From Enterococcus sp. PF1-24 (GTDB lineage Bacteria > Bacillota > Bacilli > Lactobacillales > Enterococcaceae), in the NCBI RefSeq assembly GCF_029893325.1, contig NZ_JARXWL010000013.1:1-64000 (forward strand): a DNA stretch of 64,000 bases, given 5' to 3'. Shown here in pieces: positions 1 through 7,867 of this stretch. A program made the translations under genes and the position numbers. How positions within the stretch are numbered: the stretch's first letter is position 1; each line of letters starts with the position of its first letter. A model generated the notes under the pieces. The model was not told the DNA's origin and made no database searches. It saw only the letters and a list, made by a program, of their open reading frames with translations.

Positions 1-434
1 AAAGGAAGATAGGTAATGTCCGTTACTAATTTTTTTAACTGACTGTTTGAAGAAAATCTTCGGTTTAAATGATTGCCAACTATTTTATATGGCTGTCCAA
101 CTTTTGTTCTTTTCTTCATTTTCGTACGGCAATTCCACCCATAACGACGCATGATATGTTGAACAGTATTCTTACTGACACTTCTTACTCGACACACTAG
201 CGCAGTGATTTTTCTATAACCGTATCTGAATTTATGTGTAAAACAGAGTTCCTTAATTAATTGTTCTAAATCAGTTAATCCTTTCGGGGCTGTTTTTAAC
301 CAGCGATAATATGTGGAACGACCTATCTTAAATTGCTCGCACAGTTCTTTAACACTCATTTGATCTTTCAATGATTCTACAAGGGCTATAAATGAGTCTC
401 TTTCCACATCCTTTCCAGTTCGTTGTACTTTTTT
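1..434 (-). CDS. IS3-family transposase OrfB, partial (N-terminal part)
   Basis: This frame is open from the slippery site at 428-434 down to base 1 and continues off the window. The translation has a helix-turn-helix (SVKELCEQFKIGRSTYYRWL), then the RYGYRKI segment, and it ends at VTDITYLP, the first Asp of the DDE catalytic triad. The other catalytic residues are outside. It would be made as an OrfAB fusion by -1 frameshifting from orfA. Confidence 0.85.
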
Positions 435-709
435 ATCACTTCTAATTGTTGTTTTAATAACTTATTTTGATTTCTTAGGTAGTCGATTTCAGACAGTTCC
501 TCTGGTCCTTTGCCAAAACTATACTGTTTCCCAACAGGTTGAAGAAACCGGTGGGTTTCTCCATTACGATGCCAACGCCACCACGTTTCAACTTGTGTTT
601 TGTTTTTAATATTAAGTGTGACCATTATTTCCTTAGTTGCTTTTCCATCTAATTTCATGCGAATCACTTCTTGTTTTACCTCAAGCGGGTACGCTACTCT
701 TGTTGTCAT
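386..709 (-). CDS. IS3-family transposase OrfA
   Basis: A small DNA-binding protein of about 107 aa, with a helix-turn-helix followed by a leucine-zipper-like coiled coil near the C-terminus (PEELSEIDYLRNQNKLLKQQ). The ATG at 709 is preferred because AGGAGGTG lies 9 bases upstream; a GTG 12 bases further upstream would overlap that RBS. The A AAA AAG heptamer at 434-428 is a classic -1 slippery site leading into OrfB. Known IS3-family OrfA proteins bind the element ends and regulate transposition. Confidence 0.85.
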   Translation of the reverse strand: MTTRVAYPLEVKQEVIRMKLDGKATKEIMVTLNIKNKTQVETWWRWHRNGETHRFLQPVGKQYSFGKGPEELSEIDYLRNQNKLLKQQLEVIKKYNELERMWKETHL

Positions 710-809
710 GCTAAAAAGCACCTCCTGTTAAATTCATTTTACTTGAATTCAACAAGAAGTGCTTTTTTATTATGTCCCACTATTCTGGGTCAGTTCCCTC
801 TGCTAAAGT

Positions 810-914
810 TTAGTGACGGCTTTTTTTGTTGTCTTCATCTTTGTTGCTTCTACCTAATTTGTAGATAACAACTAGAAGTTGTAGCAATGCTAACACTTCC
901 AAGATGGACATCAT
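810..914 (-). CDS. Type I toxin-like membrane peptide, copy A (no antisense partner)
   Basis: A 34 aa peptide beginning MMSILEVLALLQLLVVIYKL, with one hydrophobic segment (residues 3-20) followed by a charged tail (GRSNKDEDNKKSRH). This is the layout of TxpA/Fst-class and 'holin-like' type I toxins, which insert in the membrane. An AGAAAGGAA RBS sits just upstream of the ATG. The promoter has an extended -10 (TGA-TATACT, at 1034-1026). The IS element replaces the antisense RNA gene and half of the shared terminator, so this copy is an orphan. Function is inferred. Confidence 0.7.
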   Translation of the reverse strand: MMSILEVLALLQLLVVIYKLGRSNKDEDNKKSRH

Positions 915-1111
915 GCAATTCCTTTCTGTAGAATCTGATTTTCTGGAATTTCTCCATAGGCATCAGTCCTTTCAGTTTGGATTTGCTACCGTATCATAAA
1001 CTTCGCTTCTCAATTACCTTTTTCTAGTATATCATAGGTTTCCTTCTTTATTTAGTCCCTATATTGATTGATTTTCTAGCATTTCTTTTTTTTACATGAT
1101 ATAATATACAC

Positions 1112-1237
1112 GAAAAGGGACGTACTAGTCATACGCCCCTAAGTAATTAATCAACTCCGATTTAAGATCGGTAGCATCATTTTTAGGTTTTTTAGACCGT
1201 CAAACTAGCCAAAGTTTACTGACGGTCTTTTTTGTTG
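1112..1237 (+). ncRNA. Antisense antitoxin RNA, copy B
   Basis: It is transcribed toward the toxin gene from an extended -10 promoter (TG at 1097-1098, TATAAT at 1100-1105). The predicted RNA has a small hairpin (GGGACGTA...TACGCCCC), a second hairpin (CCGAT...ATCGG) and a final terminator stem (AGACCGTCAAAC...TGACGGTCT plus a T run). The 3' end overlaps the last toxin codons, because toxin and antisense RNA share one bidirectional terminator, as in TxpA/RatA and pAD1 par. Start and end are inferred. Confidence 0.65.
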
Positions 1238-1320
1238 TCTTCATCTTTGTTGCTTCTACCTAATTTGTAGATAACAACTAGAAGTTGTAGCAATGCTAAC
1301 ACTTCCAAGATGGACATCAT
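1216..1320 (-). CDS. Type I toxin-like membrane peptide, copy B
   Basis: A 34 aa peptide identical to copy A for the first 31 residues and ending KDRQ. It has an extended -10 promoter (TGATATACT; -10 box at 1437-1432) and a ~105 base leader. The stop codon lies inside the bidirectional terminator shared with the opposing antisense RNA. This is a complete toxin/antisense unit and the probable reference copy. Confidence 0.72.
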   Translation of the reverse strand: MMSILEVLALLQLLVVIYKLGRSNKDEDNKKDRQ

Positions 1321-1517
1321 GCAATTCCTTTCTGTAGAATCTGATTTTCTGGAATTTCTCCATAGGCATCAGTCCCTTCAGTTTGGATTTGCTACCGTAT
1401 CATAAACTTCGCTTCTCAATTACCTTTTTCTAGTATATCATAGGTTTCCTTCTTTATTTAGTCCCTATATTGATTGATTTTCTAGCATTTCTTTTTTTTA
1501 CATGATATAATATACAC

Positions 1518-1640
1518 GAAAAGGGACGTACTAGTCATACGCCCCTAAGTAATTGATCCACTCCGATTTAAGATCGGTAACAGTTTTATTTCAGTTTTTT
1601 AGACCGTTAAACCTGTCAAAGTTTATTAACGGTCTTTTTT
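1518..1640 (+). ncRNA. Antisense antitoxin RNA, copy C
   Basis: Same architecture as copy B. The TATAAT box is at 1506-1511 with TG two bases upstream, followed by two hairpins and a terminator at 1601-1640 (AGACCGTTAAAC...TTAACGGTCT and Ts). The stem differs from copy B but stays paired: CCGTTAA here and CCGTCA in B, each with a matching right arm. This compensating change supports a folded terminator. Confidence 0.65.
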
Positions 1641-1727
1641 GTTGTCTTCATCTTTGTTGCTTCTACCTAATTTGTAGATAACAACTAGAAGTTGTAGCAA
1701 TGCTAACACTTCCAAGATGGACATCAT
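1626..1727 (-). CDS. Type I toxin-like membrane peptide, copy C
   Basis: A 33 aa peptide ending KKDR, one residue shorter than B. Its promoter keeps the extended -10 with a substitution (TGC-TATACT, -10 at 1843-1838). The conserved promoter in an otherwise diverged upstream stretch argues that this copy is functional. The resolvase gene ends 137 bases upstream of its start codon, on the same strand. Confidence 0.72.
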   Translation of the reverse strand: MMSILEVLALLQLLVVIYKLGRSNKDEDNKKDR

Positions 1728-1863
1728 GCAATTCCTTTCTGTAGAATCTGATTTTCTGGAATTTCTCCATAGGCATCAGTCCTTTCAGTTTGGATTTGCT
1801 ACCGTATCATAAACTTCTCTTCTCAATTACTTCCTTCAGTATAGCATAAATCGCTTCGTTTAT

Positions 1864-2430
1864 TTAAGTCAAATTCTTATATTTTCGTCTTCTCTTTTCT
1901 CTATATAAAGAAGCTTCACTAATTCCAGTTTTTCGTGATACATTTTTTGTTGTATCTGTCTTCAATAACTCCATAGCCAAATCCATTTGATCTCTGTTAA
2001 ATTTTCTTGGCCGGCCTTCCTTGAAATCTGGATTCAATTTTGCCAAGGCTTTTCCTTCTTGGGTTCGTTCCACAATCATATCCCGCTCAAACTCCGCAAA
2101 AGCTGAGAAAATTGTAAACGTCAATCTTCCAGTAGGACTGTCCTCAATTATCCCCATATTCAAGATATGTATTTTCACACCTCTATCGAATAACTCCCGA
2201 ACAGTTTCTAAACCTTGGATAGTGGATCTTGCAAAACGATCTAGTTTTGTTACAACCAATGTATCACCTTCAGATAATTCCTTCAGGAGTTTCTGAAACT
2301 CTTGTCGGTCAACTTTCGTCCCAGTGAATTTTTCTTTGTATATTTTCTGGCAGCCATGTTTTTCTAAAGCAATAATTTGCGATTCTAAATCTTGCCCCCA
2401 TGTACTGACTCGTGCATATCCAAAAATCAA
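1864..2430 (-). CDS. Serine recombinase (resolvase/invertase family)
   Basis: A 188 aa small serine recombinase. The N-terminal catalytic domain begins [17 protein letters not shown], with the nucleophilic Ser at about residue 9. It continues through TKLDRFARS (arginines of the active site), [15 protein letters not shown] and ERTQEG, and is followed by a Hin-type helix-turn-helix at residues ~145-185 ([15 protein letters not shown]). Repeats resembling a res site lie directly upstream. The likely role is resolving plasmid multimers or inverting a segment; the gene is adjacent to the repeated toxin units. Confidence 0.9.
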   Translation of the reverse strand: MIFGYARVSTWGQDLESQIIALEKHGCQKIYKEKFTGTKVDRQEFQKLLKELSEGDTLVVTKLDRFARSTIQGLETVRELFDRGVKIHILNMGIIEDSPTGRLTFTIFSAFAEFERDMIVERTQEGKALAKLNPDFKEGRPRKFNRDQMDLAMELLKTDTTKNVSRKTGISEASLYREKRRRKYKNLT

Positions 2431-2447
2431 AAAATCGCCTCTTTTTC

Positions 2448-2545
2448 ACCACTATATATGATAGTAAGTTTTGATAGTTTTTCTATCCTTATTCTATCAC
2501 TATACAAAAAAACTATCAATACCTGAAAGTTTTGATAGTTAAATG
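2448..2545. other. Putative res/crossover site for the resolvase
   Basis: The 100 bases upstream of the resolvase start contain TTTTGATAGTT at 2469-2479 and 2530-2540, the inverse AACTATCAA at 2511-2519, and partial copies (TATGATAG at 2457-2464, TTCTATC at 2481 and 2492). Repeated and inverted dodecamer-like sites immediately upstream of a serine resolvase gene are the usual res layout, and they would also allow autorepression. The crossover dinucleotide is not assigned. Confidence 0.55.
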
Positions 2546-2705
2546 TCTTGAAATTTATCCATCTGATGGAGTTAGTAGTCATGTTGGAAATTACCCTAGT
2601 CATTTATCTAATACTTATGTAATTTCTTGTACAGGTAATTGTAGCGTTTCATAATGCAATAACTAAAAAATAGTTGTGTCCATAAGTATATTATGTTCAC
2701 ACTCT

Positions 2706-2760
2706 AAAAAAACAGAAATTCTTCTAAAATCAATGTGATTTTATGGAATTTCTGTTTTTT
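2706..2760. terminator. Bidirectional terminator-like hairpin
   Basis: ACAGAAATTC pairs with GAATTTCTGT around a loop that itself contains AAAATC...GATTTTA. It is flanked by A and T runs, so it can stop transcripts in either direction. It lies in the 520-base gap between the resolvase and the gene ending at 2951. Apart from this hairpin and the res-like repeats I see nothing else in 2546-2950. Confidence 0.65.
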
Positions 2761-2950
2761 ATATATAATCTTATTCATTTTTGAAATAGCGGGAGAAACA
2801 AACCCCATTTGGCAAGTTTTGATATTTCTTTAATTTGCTTTAAGTAAGATTTAATAAATTGAAGCAAGCAGAAAATATATTGTATCATCCCAACATATTT
2901 TACTGCTTGTCTAAATTAAAACTTTTGCTAGTTCCTGTCAAACACTCATC

Positions 2951-3472
2951 TCATTCTTTAATGCGTTTACGATATTCCATAAAACGTTGCTTGCAACTCT
3001 CATACTCAAGAAATAACGAATCTTGCTTTTCAATGCTTTCCTGGCTAATTCCTCGCTCTGTTATCAATTCACAATGCAAATGAGAATTATTAACCCAAAA
3101 GTAATTTGTTTGATCTTCGTATAAAAATAATAGTAAATCCTCTTCTGGTGATTGGCTAGGTAACTCTAAGGGTGAATAACCTGAATCTTGGCTGGAAAAA
3201 TAGTAATTACTATCCGGTGTTTTTATAATTCTAATAGCATGAAAATCTAGCGACTCTATATTAAGAACGTCACTATATCTATGGAGGGCATTGAACTTCT
3301 GAGCTTGTAAAAAAGATTGAGTAAGTTTATTTATAGAAAACTGTTCAATTTCAAATTTATTCTTTACATAAGTAACTAATTGCTCAATATTTTTTATTTT
3401 CCCCTCTTTTACTTGATTTGAAAAATATGAAAAGTATTCATCATTATAATCACCAACAACATTATTAATCAT
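2951..3472 (-). CDS. Unknown 173 aa protein with an ssb-derived start
   Basis: I do not recognise the family. The protein is soluble and acidic, with no signal peptide or membrane segment. The first six codons (MINNVV), the RBS (GAGGTGC) and the upstream type I toxin module are the same as those of ssb at 7665. After codon 6 the sequences are unrelated, so the 5' end appears to have been duplicated from ssb and joined to this gene. It may therefore be expressed like ssb. A role in the leading region is inferred from context only. Confidence 0.7.
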   Translation of the reverse strand: MINNVVGDYNDEYFSYFSNQVKEGKIKNIEQLVTYVKNKFEIEQFSINKLTQSFLQAQKFNALHRYSDVLNIESLDFHAIRIIKTPDSNYYFSSQDSGYSPLELPSQSPEEDLLLFLYEDQTNYFWVNNSHLHCELITERGISQESIEKQDSLFLEYESCKQRFMEYRKRIKE

Positions 3473-3549
3473 AAAACTGCACCTCTTTCTATTTATTAAG
3501 CTGAATTACTTTTTCTAGCAATTCCCAATTTATCATGATATAATATACA

Positions 3550-3672
3550 CGAAAAGGGACGTACTAGTAATACGCCCCTAAGTAATTGATCCACTCCGAT
3601 TTAAGATCGGTAGCATAGTTAACTTAAAAAAAGACCGTTAAACTAGCCAAAGTTTAAGGACGGTCTTTTTTG
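3550..3672 (+). ncRNA. Antisense antitoxin RNA, copy D
   Basis: Extended -10 promoter (TG at 3536-3537, TATAAT at 3539-3544). The RNA has the same two hairpins and ends at the terminator AGACCGTTAAAC...GGACGGTCT at 3632-3672. Its partner toxin at 3654-3758 has lost the usual promoter, so this RNA may mainly act in trans on the other, nearly identical copies. Confidence 0.62.
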
Positions 3673-3758
3673 TTGTCTTCATCTTTGTTGCTTCTACCTA
3701 ATTTGTAGATAACAACTAGAAGTTGTAGCAATGCTAACACTTCCAAGATGGACATCAT
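3654..3758 (-). CDS. Type I toxin-like membrane peptide, copy D (promoter lost)
   Basis: A 34 aa peptide, identical to the others and ending KKDRP. The leader is conserved up to about 3860. Beyond that the sequence changes to the 3' end of the regulator gene, and the TGATATACT promoter present in A, B and E is missing. Transcription would then depend on read-through from the regulator at 3919-4575. Confidence 0.65.
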   Translation of the reverse strand: MMSILEVLALLQLLVVIYKLGRSNKDEDNKKDRP

Positions 3759-3918
3759 GCAATTCCTTTCTGTAGAATCTGATTTTCTGGAATTTCTCCA
3801 TAGGCATCAGTCCTTTCAGTTTGGATTTGCTACCGTATCATAAACTTCGCTTCTCAATTACCCTTTTTAATGCTTTTCCTTAGTAAGATTTTTTCTTTTA
3901 ATCCTTCACGGATGATTT

Positions 3919-4575
3919 CTATTCACTTTCATTTTTCCATAAAAATAGCAAATTGACATAACCCTTTTTTTCCTCTTCTCCTAACTCTGATTCTAAAAAC
4001 CACTTATTGTCTTCCGTAAATAGTCCTAACTTCTGTATATTTTCAAAAGATAGATCTTTTACAATTGTTCCATCTGTTAATTCGACGCTCACTATGTTAT
4101 TATCATCCGACAAATAAAATGGCGTAGTATTTTTTAAGTCTACAGAATTATCTTTGATGTCATAGTTAACTTTTTTAACCCCATAAAGGCAAAAATCATT
4201 TGCTGTGTACTCGTCAATAGCTTTTTGCCGACTATATGAACTTACTAATAAAAAGAAATATGTTAAAACAACAATTGTACCTATCATTATAAAAGCGATT
4301 CTTTTTTTCATCTTCTTATGCTCCATTTCTTTATTATTATTTTTTAAAACATTTTTTTCAGAATTGTGTAGCTTTTCTTCCATGCCAGATAATTCAAAAA
4401 ATGAAACGGAATAAAAATCTGCCAAAAGCATTAAATTATATACATCTGGCACACTTCTGTCATTTTCCCACTTAGAAATTGTTTGCCTAGTTAGATACAG
4501 ATACTTAGCTACATCTTCTTGACTACAACCTTTTTCATTTCTTAATCTTTTTAATCGTAATCCTAACAATTCCAT
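3919..4575 (-). CDS. Membrane-anchored XRE-family transcriptional regulator
   Basis: A 218 aa protein. Residues 1-60 are a Cro/CI-type helix-turn-helix (LRLKRLRNEKGCSQEDVAKYL...QTISKWENDRSVPDVYNLMLL). A single membrane helix at about 95-115 (IAFIMIGTIVVLTYFFLLV) is followed by an extracytoplasmic domain rich in Asp/Asn. The start at ATG 4575 fits AGAGGTG upstream. The layout suggests a one-component sensor that binds DNA at the membrane. The signal and targets are unknown. Confidence 0.75.
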   Translation of the reverse strand: MELLGLRLKRLRNEKGCSQEDVAKYLYLTRQTISKWENDRSVPDVYNLMLLADFYSVSFFELSGMEEKLHNSEKNVLKNNNKEMEHKKMKKRIAFIMIGTIVVLTYFFLLVSSYSRQKAIDEYTANDFCLYGVKKVNYDIKDNSVDLKNTTPFYLSDDNNIVSVELTDGTIVKDLSFENIQKLGLFTEDNKWFLESELGEEEKKGYVNLLFLWKNESE

Positions 4576-4657
4576 AAAAAACACCTCTTAACTAATAATA
4601 TAAACAAAATGGAAGAAAGTGGAAGAGTTTCCTTCGCAATAAACCGTTGCTAAATAT

Positions 4658-4690
4658 AAAAAGGAGAGAATTTTTAGATCTCTCCTTTTT
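4658..4690 (-). terminator. Intrinsic terminator of the secreted-protein pseudogene
   Basis: AAAAAGGAGAGA pairs with TCTCTCCTTTTT around a 9-base loop. On the minus strand it ends in a T run just after the stop codon at 4700. It lies between that gene and the XRE regulator, so the regulator probably has its own promoter. Confidence 0.75.
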
Positions 4691-4699
4691 ATCAACTCA

Positions 4700-5170
4700 T
4701 TAATAAATCAAATTACCTGTAATAGCACCATAATATCTATGTGTCCATTGAGTGGTTCCTCCACTTGCTTTATACGAAGAATATAATGGAAGAGTACCTG
4801 AATATCGATAACTACCGACAGTTTGATTGTATGAAATACGAGCTGCTGCACTTGAGCTATAATTGTATCGATAAACATCAAAATATCTTGTATAAGTCCA
4901 AGATACTCTGCTAGTTCTTAGAGGCTCCATTATTACAACTGAAAAAGTCTCTTCACTACCGACAACATCATCAATAATTAACTCTAAATCATTTTCAAGT
5001 GTTATTATTGTTTTTTCTCCTACTACTTCTGTAGAAACTACATCAACTTCCTCTTTTGAAACTAATCCCCCTACTTCGTTGGACTAGGCTATTTCAGAAG
5101 CTTCAGCTTCCGTTGCACCTGCAACCATCAAACTAGATACCGCAATAAATCCTAACATAAGTTTTTTCAT
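4700..5170 (-). pseudogene. Secreted protein gene broken by an in-frame amber codon
   Basis: From ATG 5170 the frame reads MKKLMLGFIAVSSLMVAGAT..., a clear signal peptide ending AEASEIA. It is interrupted by TAG at codon 25 (near 5096) and then stays open in the same frame for about 130 codons. The C-terminal part is Tyr/Ser/Arg rich (YTRYFDVYRYNYSSSAAARI). Everything else, including the RBS, frame and terminator, is intact, so this is a recent nonsense mutation, a sequencing error, or read-through. The intact product would be a ~156 aa exported protein of unknown function. Confidence 0.7.
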
Positions 5171-5254
5171 TTTCTATTTACCTCTTTTCTCTTAAGATGA
5201 TTACATCATATCACTAAAAGAAAAGACTTCGTCTTTGCGCAACGGTTCATTGCT

Positions 5255-5647
5255 CTATTTCCAGAATTCCCATCGAAATTTCTTCTTGAACGAAGTTTTC
5301 GAAATCGACAACCTCATTTCCTTTTTTAAGTCTAAATACAATTGTTGTTGCTGTTCTAACAAAAAATGTAGCTTCTTGATTTGGTCATCTTTCATTTTTA
5401 ATTGTTCTTTAAAAAATTCTATATTTTCATCAAATCGATAACTTTTATCTTCAATTACTTCTGGTAGTTTTTTTCCGTTTTTAATATTTTGTCTAATGAA
5501 ATCAGCTACTTCACAGCTTAACTCCAAACGGTTTTTATTCATTGTAGTTGATAGACCTTCTGGCAATTTTAGCAACCATTTCCTAACAGCTTGCTTACTG
5601 ACATTCAATTCTTCTGCTAATTCCCTAACAGTCACATTCCCTTCCAT
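5255..5647 (-). CDS. Plasmid HTH protein, DUF536-like
   Basis: About 130 aa. Residues 1-45 are a helix-turn-helix (TVRELAEELNVSKQAVRKWLLKL). A coiled coil at 75-115 (FFKEQLKMKDDQIKKLHFLL, then Gln-rich) and a C-terminal basic/aromatic tail (KKFRWEFWK) follow. This layout is typical of DUF536-type proteins encoded near replication genes of lactobacillus and enterococcus plasmids. The start at ATG 5647 follows GGGGGAAG. Here it is not next to rep, so it may be a remnant of another replicon or a regulator. Confidence 0.65.
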   Translation of the reverse strand: MEGNVTVRELAEELNVSKQAVRKWLLKLPEGLSTTMNKNRLELSCEVADFIRQNIKNGKKLPEVIEDKSYRFDENIEFFKEQLKMKDDQIKKLHFLLEQQQQLYLDLKKEMRLSISKTSFKKKFRWEFWK

Positions 5648-5926
5648 CTTACTTCCCCCATTGTTCATTTAAAGTAAATCGACAACCTATCTCATTTTAT
5701 CATATTTTTTAACTTGAAATAATTGATTTAATATTATTTTTTTTGAGAAGCATTTTTAATTTTTTGAAGATATCTATCACATGAAAGACCACAGAAATTT
5801 TTTATGTTAATCCATTTATTTGATTGAACCATACAATTACCTCTGTATGGTGCTAGTATCAAATCTTAGACAACTTTTCGTAGAGACAAAAATAAATTAA
5901 ACTTATCTACGAGAGGAAGGATTTTT

Positions 5927-6181
5927 ATGACCCGATACGAAGAAAATTTTAAACAGATGATTGTTGAACTGAATCAAACTGGACGTTCTGTTCGAGGATT
6001 GGCGAAAGAATATGGCTTATCTGAAGCAACGATTTACAAATGGAAGAATCTGTATTTACCAAATCAGTCCACAGGACTGACTGGAAGAGAAGCGGCTGAA
6101 CTGAAAAAAGAAAATGCTCGTTTGAAAGAAGAACTTGAAATATTAAAAAAAGCCGCAGCCATATTCTCTCGAAAGACTTAA
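5927..6181 (+). CDS. IS3-family transposase OrfA
   Basis: An 84 aa protein with a helix-turn-helix (GLAKEYGLSEATIYKWKN) and a leucine zipper (ELKKENARLKEELEILKKA). GAGGAAGG precedes the ATG. The A7G run at 6145-6152 is the -1 frameshift site: the -1 frame continues without stops into orfB. Confidence 0.92.
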   Translation: MTRYEENFKQMIVELNQTGRSVRGLAKEYGLSEATIYKWKNLYLPNQSTGLTGREAAELKKENARLKEELEILKKAAAIFSRKT

Positions 6182-7053
6182 ATTCGCTTGTTCAATTTAT
6201 TGAAAAATGGTGTAAGAATTACACTGTTTCTTTGTTGTGTCGATTATTAGAAATCCCTAGAAGTGTGTACTATTTCCATAAAAACAAACCGTTGACAGCT
6301 ACAGAAATCAAAAATAATCGATTGAAAAAGAAGATTTCAATCACTTTTTTTGATCATAAACAACGTTATGGTGCAACAAAGATCCATCAGGTATTGCTAA
6401 AGGAAGGGATTTCAGTCTCTCTTAAGCATGTACAAAAACTGATGAAACAATTAAATCTAAAGTCAATTGTGGTTAGGAAATACAGACCTCAACGGTCTGT
6501 TCAACCGATTGATTCAAAGGAGAACCTTTTGAATCAGGATTTTTCGACTAAAACGATCTGTGAAAAATGGGTAGCTGATATCACCTACATTCCCACTAAG
6601 AAAAATGGGTGGTGTTACTTATCTTCGATTATGGATTTACACACAAAAAAGATTATTAGCTATGCATTTTCTACCCGAATGACCGTCGATTGTGTGTTAC
6701 AAGCCTTGAATCAGGCAAAGCAAAGATATCACATTCCAGAAGGAATGATTCTACACACTGATTTGGGCAGTCAGTATACAGCGATTGAAGTAGAAAAATG
6801 GCTTGAAACCAACAAAATAAGACATTCCTATAGTCGAAAAGGAACGCCTTATGATAATGCAGGAATCGAATCTTTCCATGCCTCATTGAAAAAGGAAGAA
6901 GTATACACAACAAATTACTCAGATTTTGAAGAAGCAAATCGAGCTTTATTTAGCTACATTGAAGGATTTTATAATCGAAATCGAATTCACAGCTCAATTA
7001 ACTATTTCACTCCGCAGGAGTTTGAAGAGCTAGCAAAAGAAAAACTGGTGTAA
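6145..7053 (+). CDS. IS3-family transposase OrfB (catalytic part of the OrfAB fusion)
   Basis: An integrase/DDE domain protein read by -1 frameshift from the A7 run. An independent ATG start is unlikely; the first ORF-internal initiator would be near 6232. It contains HKQRYGATKIHQVL, then VADITYIPT (first Asp), LHTDLGSQYTA (second Asp) and DNAGIESFHASLKKE (Glu). It ends with the usual FYNRNRIHSSI. The OrfAB fusion cuts and joins the element ends. The intact DDE triad suggests activity. Confidence 0.92.
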   Translation, partial: KKSRSHILSKDLNSLVQFIEKWCKNYTVSLLCRLLEIPRSVYYFHKNKPLTATEIKNNRLKKKISITFFDHKQRYGATKIHQVLLKEGISVSLKHVQKLMKQLNLKSIVVRKYRPQRSVQPIDSKENLLNQDFSTKTICEKWVADITYIPTKKNGWCYLSSIMDLHTKKIISYAFSTRMTVDCVLQALNQAKQRYHIPEGMILHTDLGSQYTAIEVEKWLETNKIRHSYSRKGTPYDNAGIESFHASLKKEEVYTTNYSDFEEANRALFSYIEGFYNRNRIHSSINYFTPQEFEELAKEKLV

Positions 7054-7114
7054 TCGTCTCTACTAAATTGTGTCCAAGATCTTGACTCAAATCCAGTAAA
7101 AGAAATGAATAATG

Positions 7115-7155
7115 TAAAAAACAAACCAGTCTTATCTATATAAGACTGGTTTGTT
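7115..7155 (-). terminator. Intrinsic terminator of ssb
   Basis: AACAAACCAGTCTTA pairs perfectly with TAAGACTGGTTTGTT, with a T run on the minus strand. It lies 20 bases after the ssb stop codon. Confidence 0.85.
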
Positions 7156-7173
7156 AATTTTTATTTCAGTTTT

Positions 7174-7665
7174 TTAGAATGGAAGATCATCATCAGAAAT
7201 ATCTATTGGATTAGAAGCATTTTGAAACGGATCAGTTTCTGGACTGTGATATTTTTGTTCATTTACTTGTTGACTATTTGCCCCTACAGGTGCTTGCGCT
7301 GCTCCGTTATTTTCATTAGAAGCATTTTGTCTTTGTTGCGAAACCTCTTTTGACTCAAGCATTTGAAAATTATCAGCAATTACTTCCGTTACAAAGACTC
7401 TTTGTCCTTGTTGGTTTTCATAATTTCTTGTTTGAATCCGACCCGTAACACCTATCAAAGCACCTTTTCTACCAAAATTGGCCAACGTTTCAGCAGATTT
7501 TCGCCAAATCACACAATTTATAAAATCCGCTTCTCTATTTCCTTCTTGATTTGTATAACTTCGATTCACTGCCAAAGTAAAAGTCGCAACTGCAACGCCA
7601 CTTTGCGTATATCGTAAGTCTGGATCTTTAGTAAGTCTTCCTACTAAAACTACATTATTAATCAT
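7174..7665 (-). CDS. ssb: Single-stranded DNA-binding protein
   Basis: A 163 aa SSB. The OB-fold occupies residues 1-110 ([61 protein letters not shown]). A Gln/Asn-rich linker and the acidic tip DDDLPF, which recruits partner proteins, complete it. It coats plasmid ssDNA on entry and during replication. In conjugative plasmids ssb is a typical leading-region gene. Here it follows a type I toxin module whose sequence supplies its leader and RBS (GAGGTGC). Confidence 0.97.
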   Translation of the reverse strand: MINNVVLVGRLTKDPDLRYTQSGVAVATFTLAVNRSYTNQEGNREADFINCVIWRKSAETLANFGRKGALIGVTGRIQTRNYENQQGQRVFVTEVIADNFQMLESKEVSQQRQNASNENNGAAQAPVGANSQQVNEQKYHSPETDPFQNASNPIDISDDDLPF

Positions 7666-7743
7666 AAACCTGCACCTCTTTCTATTTATTAAGCTGAATT
7701 ACTTTTTCTAGCAATTCTTTTTTTGTCATGCTATAATACATAT

Positions 7744-7867
7744 GAAAAGGGACGTACTGGTAATACGCCCCACAAGTAATCAATCCACTCCGATTTAAGA
7801 TCGGTAGCATAAGTAAAACGTAAAAAAGACCGTCAAACTCAGCTAAAGTTTAAGGACGGTCTTTTTT
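7744..7867 (+). ncRNA. Antisense antitoxin RNA, copy E
   Basis: Extended -10 promoter with a changed spacer base (TGC-TATAAT, -10 box 7732-7737). It has the conserved hairpins and ends at AGACCGTCAAAC...GGACGGTCT plus Ts. It is transcribed divergently from ssb: its promoter overlaps the ssb leader region, so ssb and antisense expression may be linked. Confidence 0.63.

Larger units (their letters stand above)
1..792 (-). mobile_element. IS3-family insertion sequence, cut by the window edge
   Basis: The right part of an IS3-family element. It carries orfA and the first third of orfB on the minus strand. The right terminus is the sequence ending near 792 (TGACCCAGAATAGTGGGACA read on the minus strand). 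The other terminus lies outside the window, so target duplication cannot be checked. The element ends inside the terminator loop of a type I toxin module, which has lost its left half at exactly this junction. The IS subgroup was not identified. Confidence 0.85.
800..1860. repeat. Three tandem ~406 bp direct repeats (type I toxin units A, B, C)
   Basis: The toxin start codons lie at 914, 1320 and 1727, so the unit length is 406-407 bp. Each unit runs from one toxin terminator, through the toxin ORF, its 5' leader and promoter, to the antisense promoter of the next unit. Units are nearly identical except at the toxin C-terminus (SRH, DRQ and DR). Such arrays can change copy number by unequal recombination or replication slippage. 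More distant copies lie at 3535-3870 and 7720-8085. Confidence 0.9.
5855..7095 (+). mobile_element. Complete IS3-family insertion sequence
   Basis: The element contains overlapping orfA and orfB and is bounded by inverted repeats: ATCTTAGACAAC...GTAGAGAC at about 5864-5889, and the matching ATCTTGGACACA...GTAGAGAC (minus strand) ending near 7085. The exact termini and any 3-4 bp target duplication are not resolved by eye. All three DDE residues are present, so it should be active. The left flank (5650-5860) contains no gene that I can see. Confidence 0.88.
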
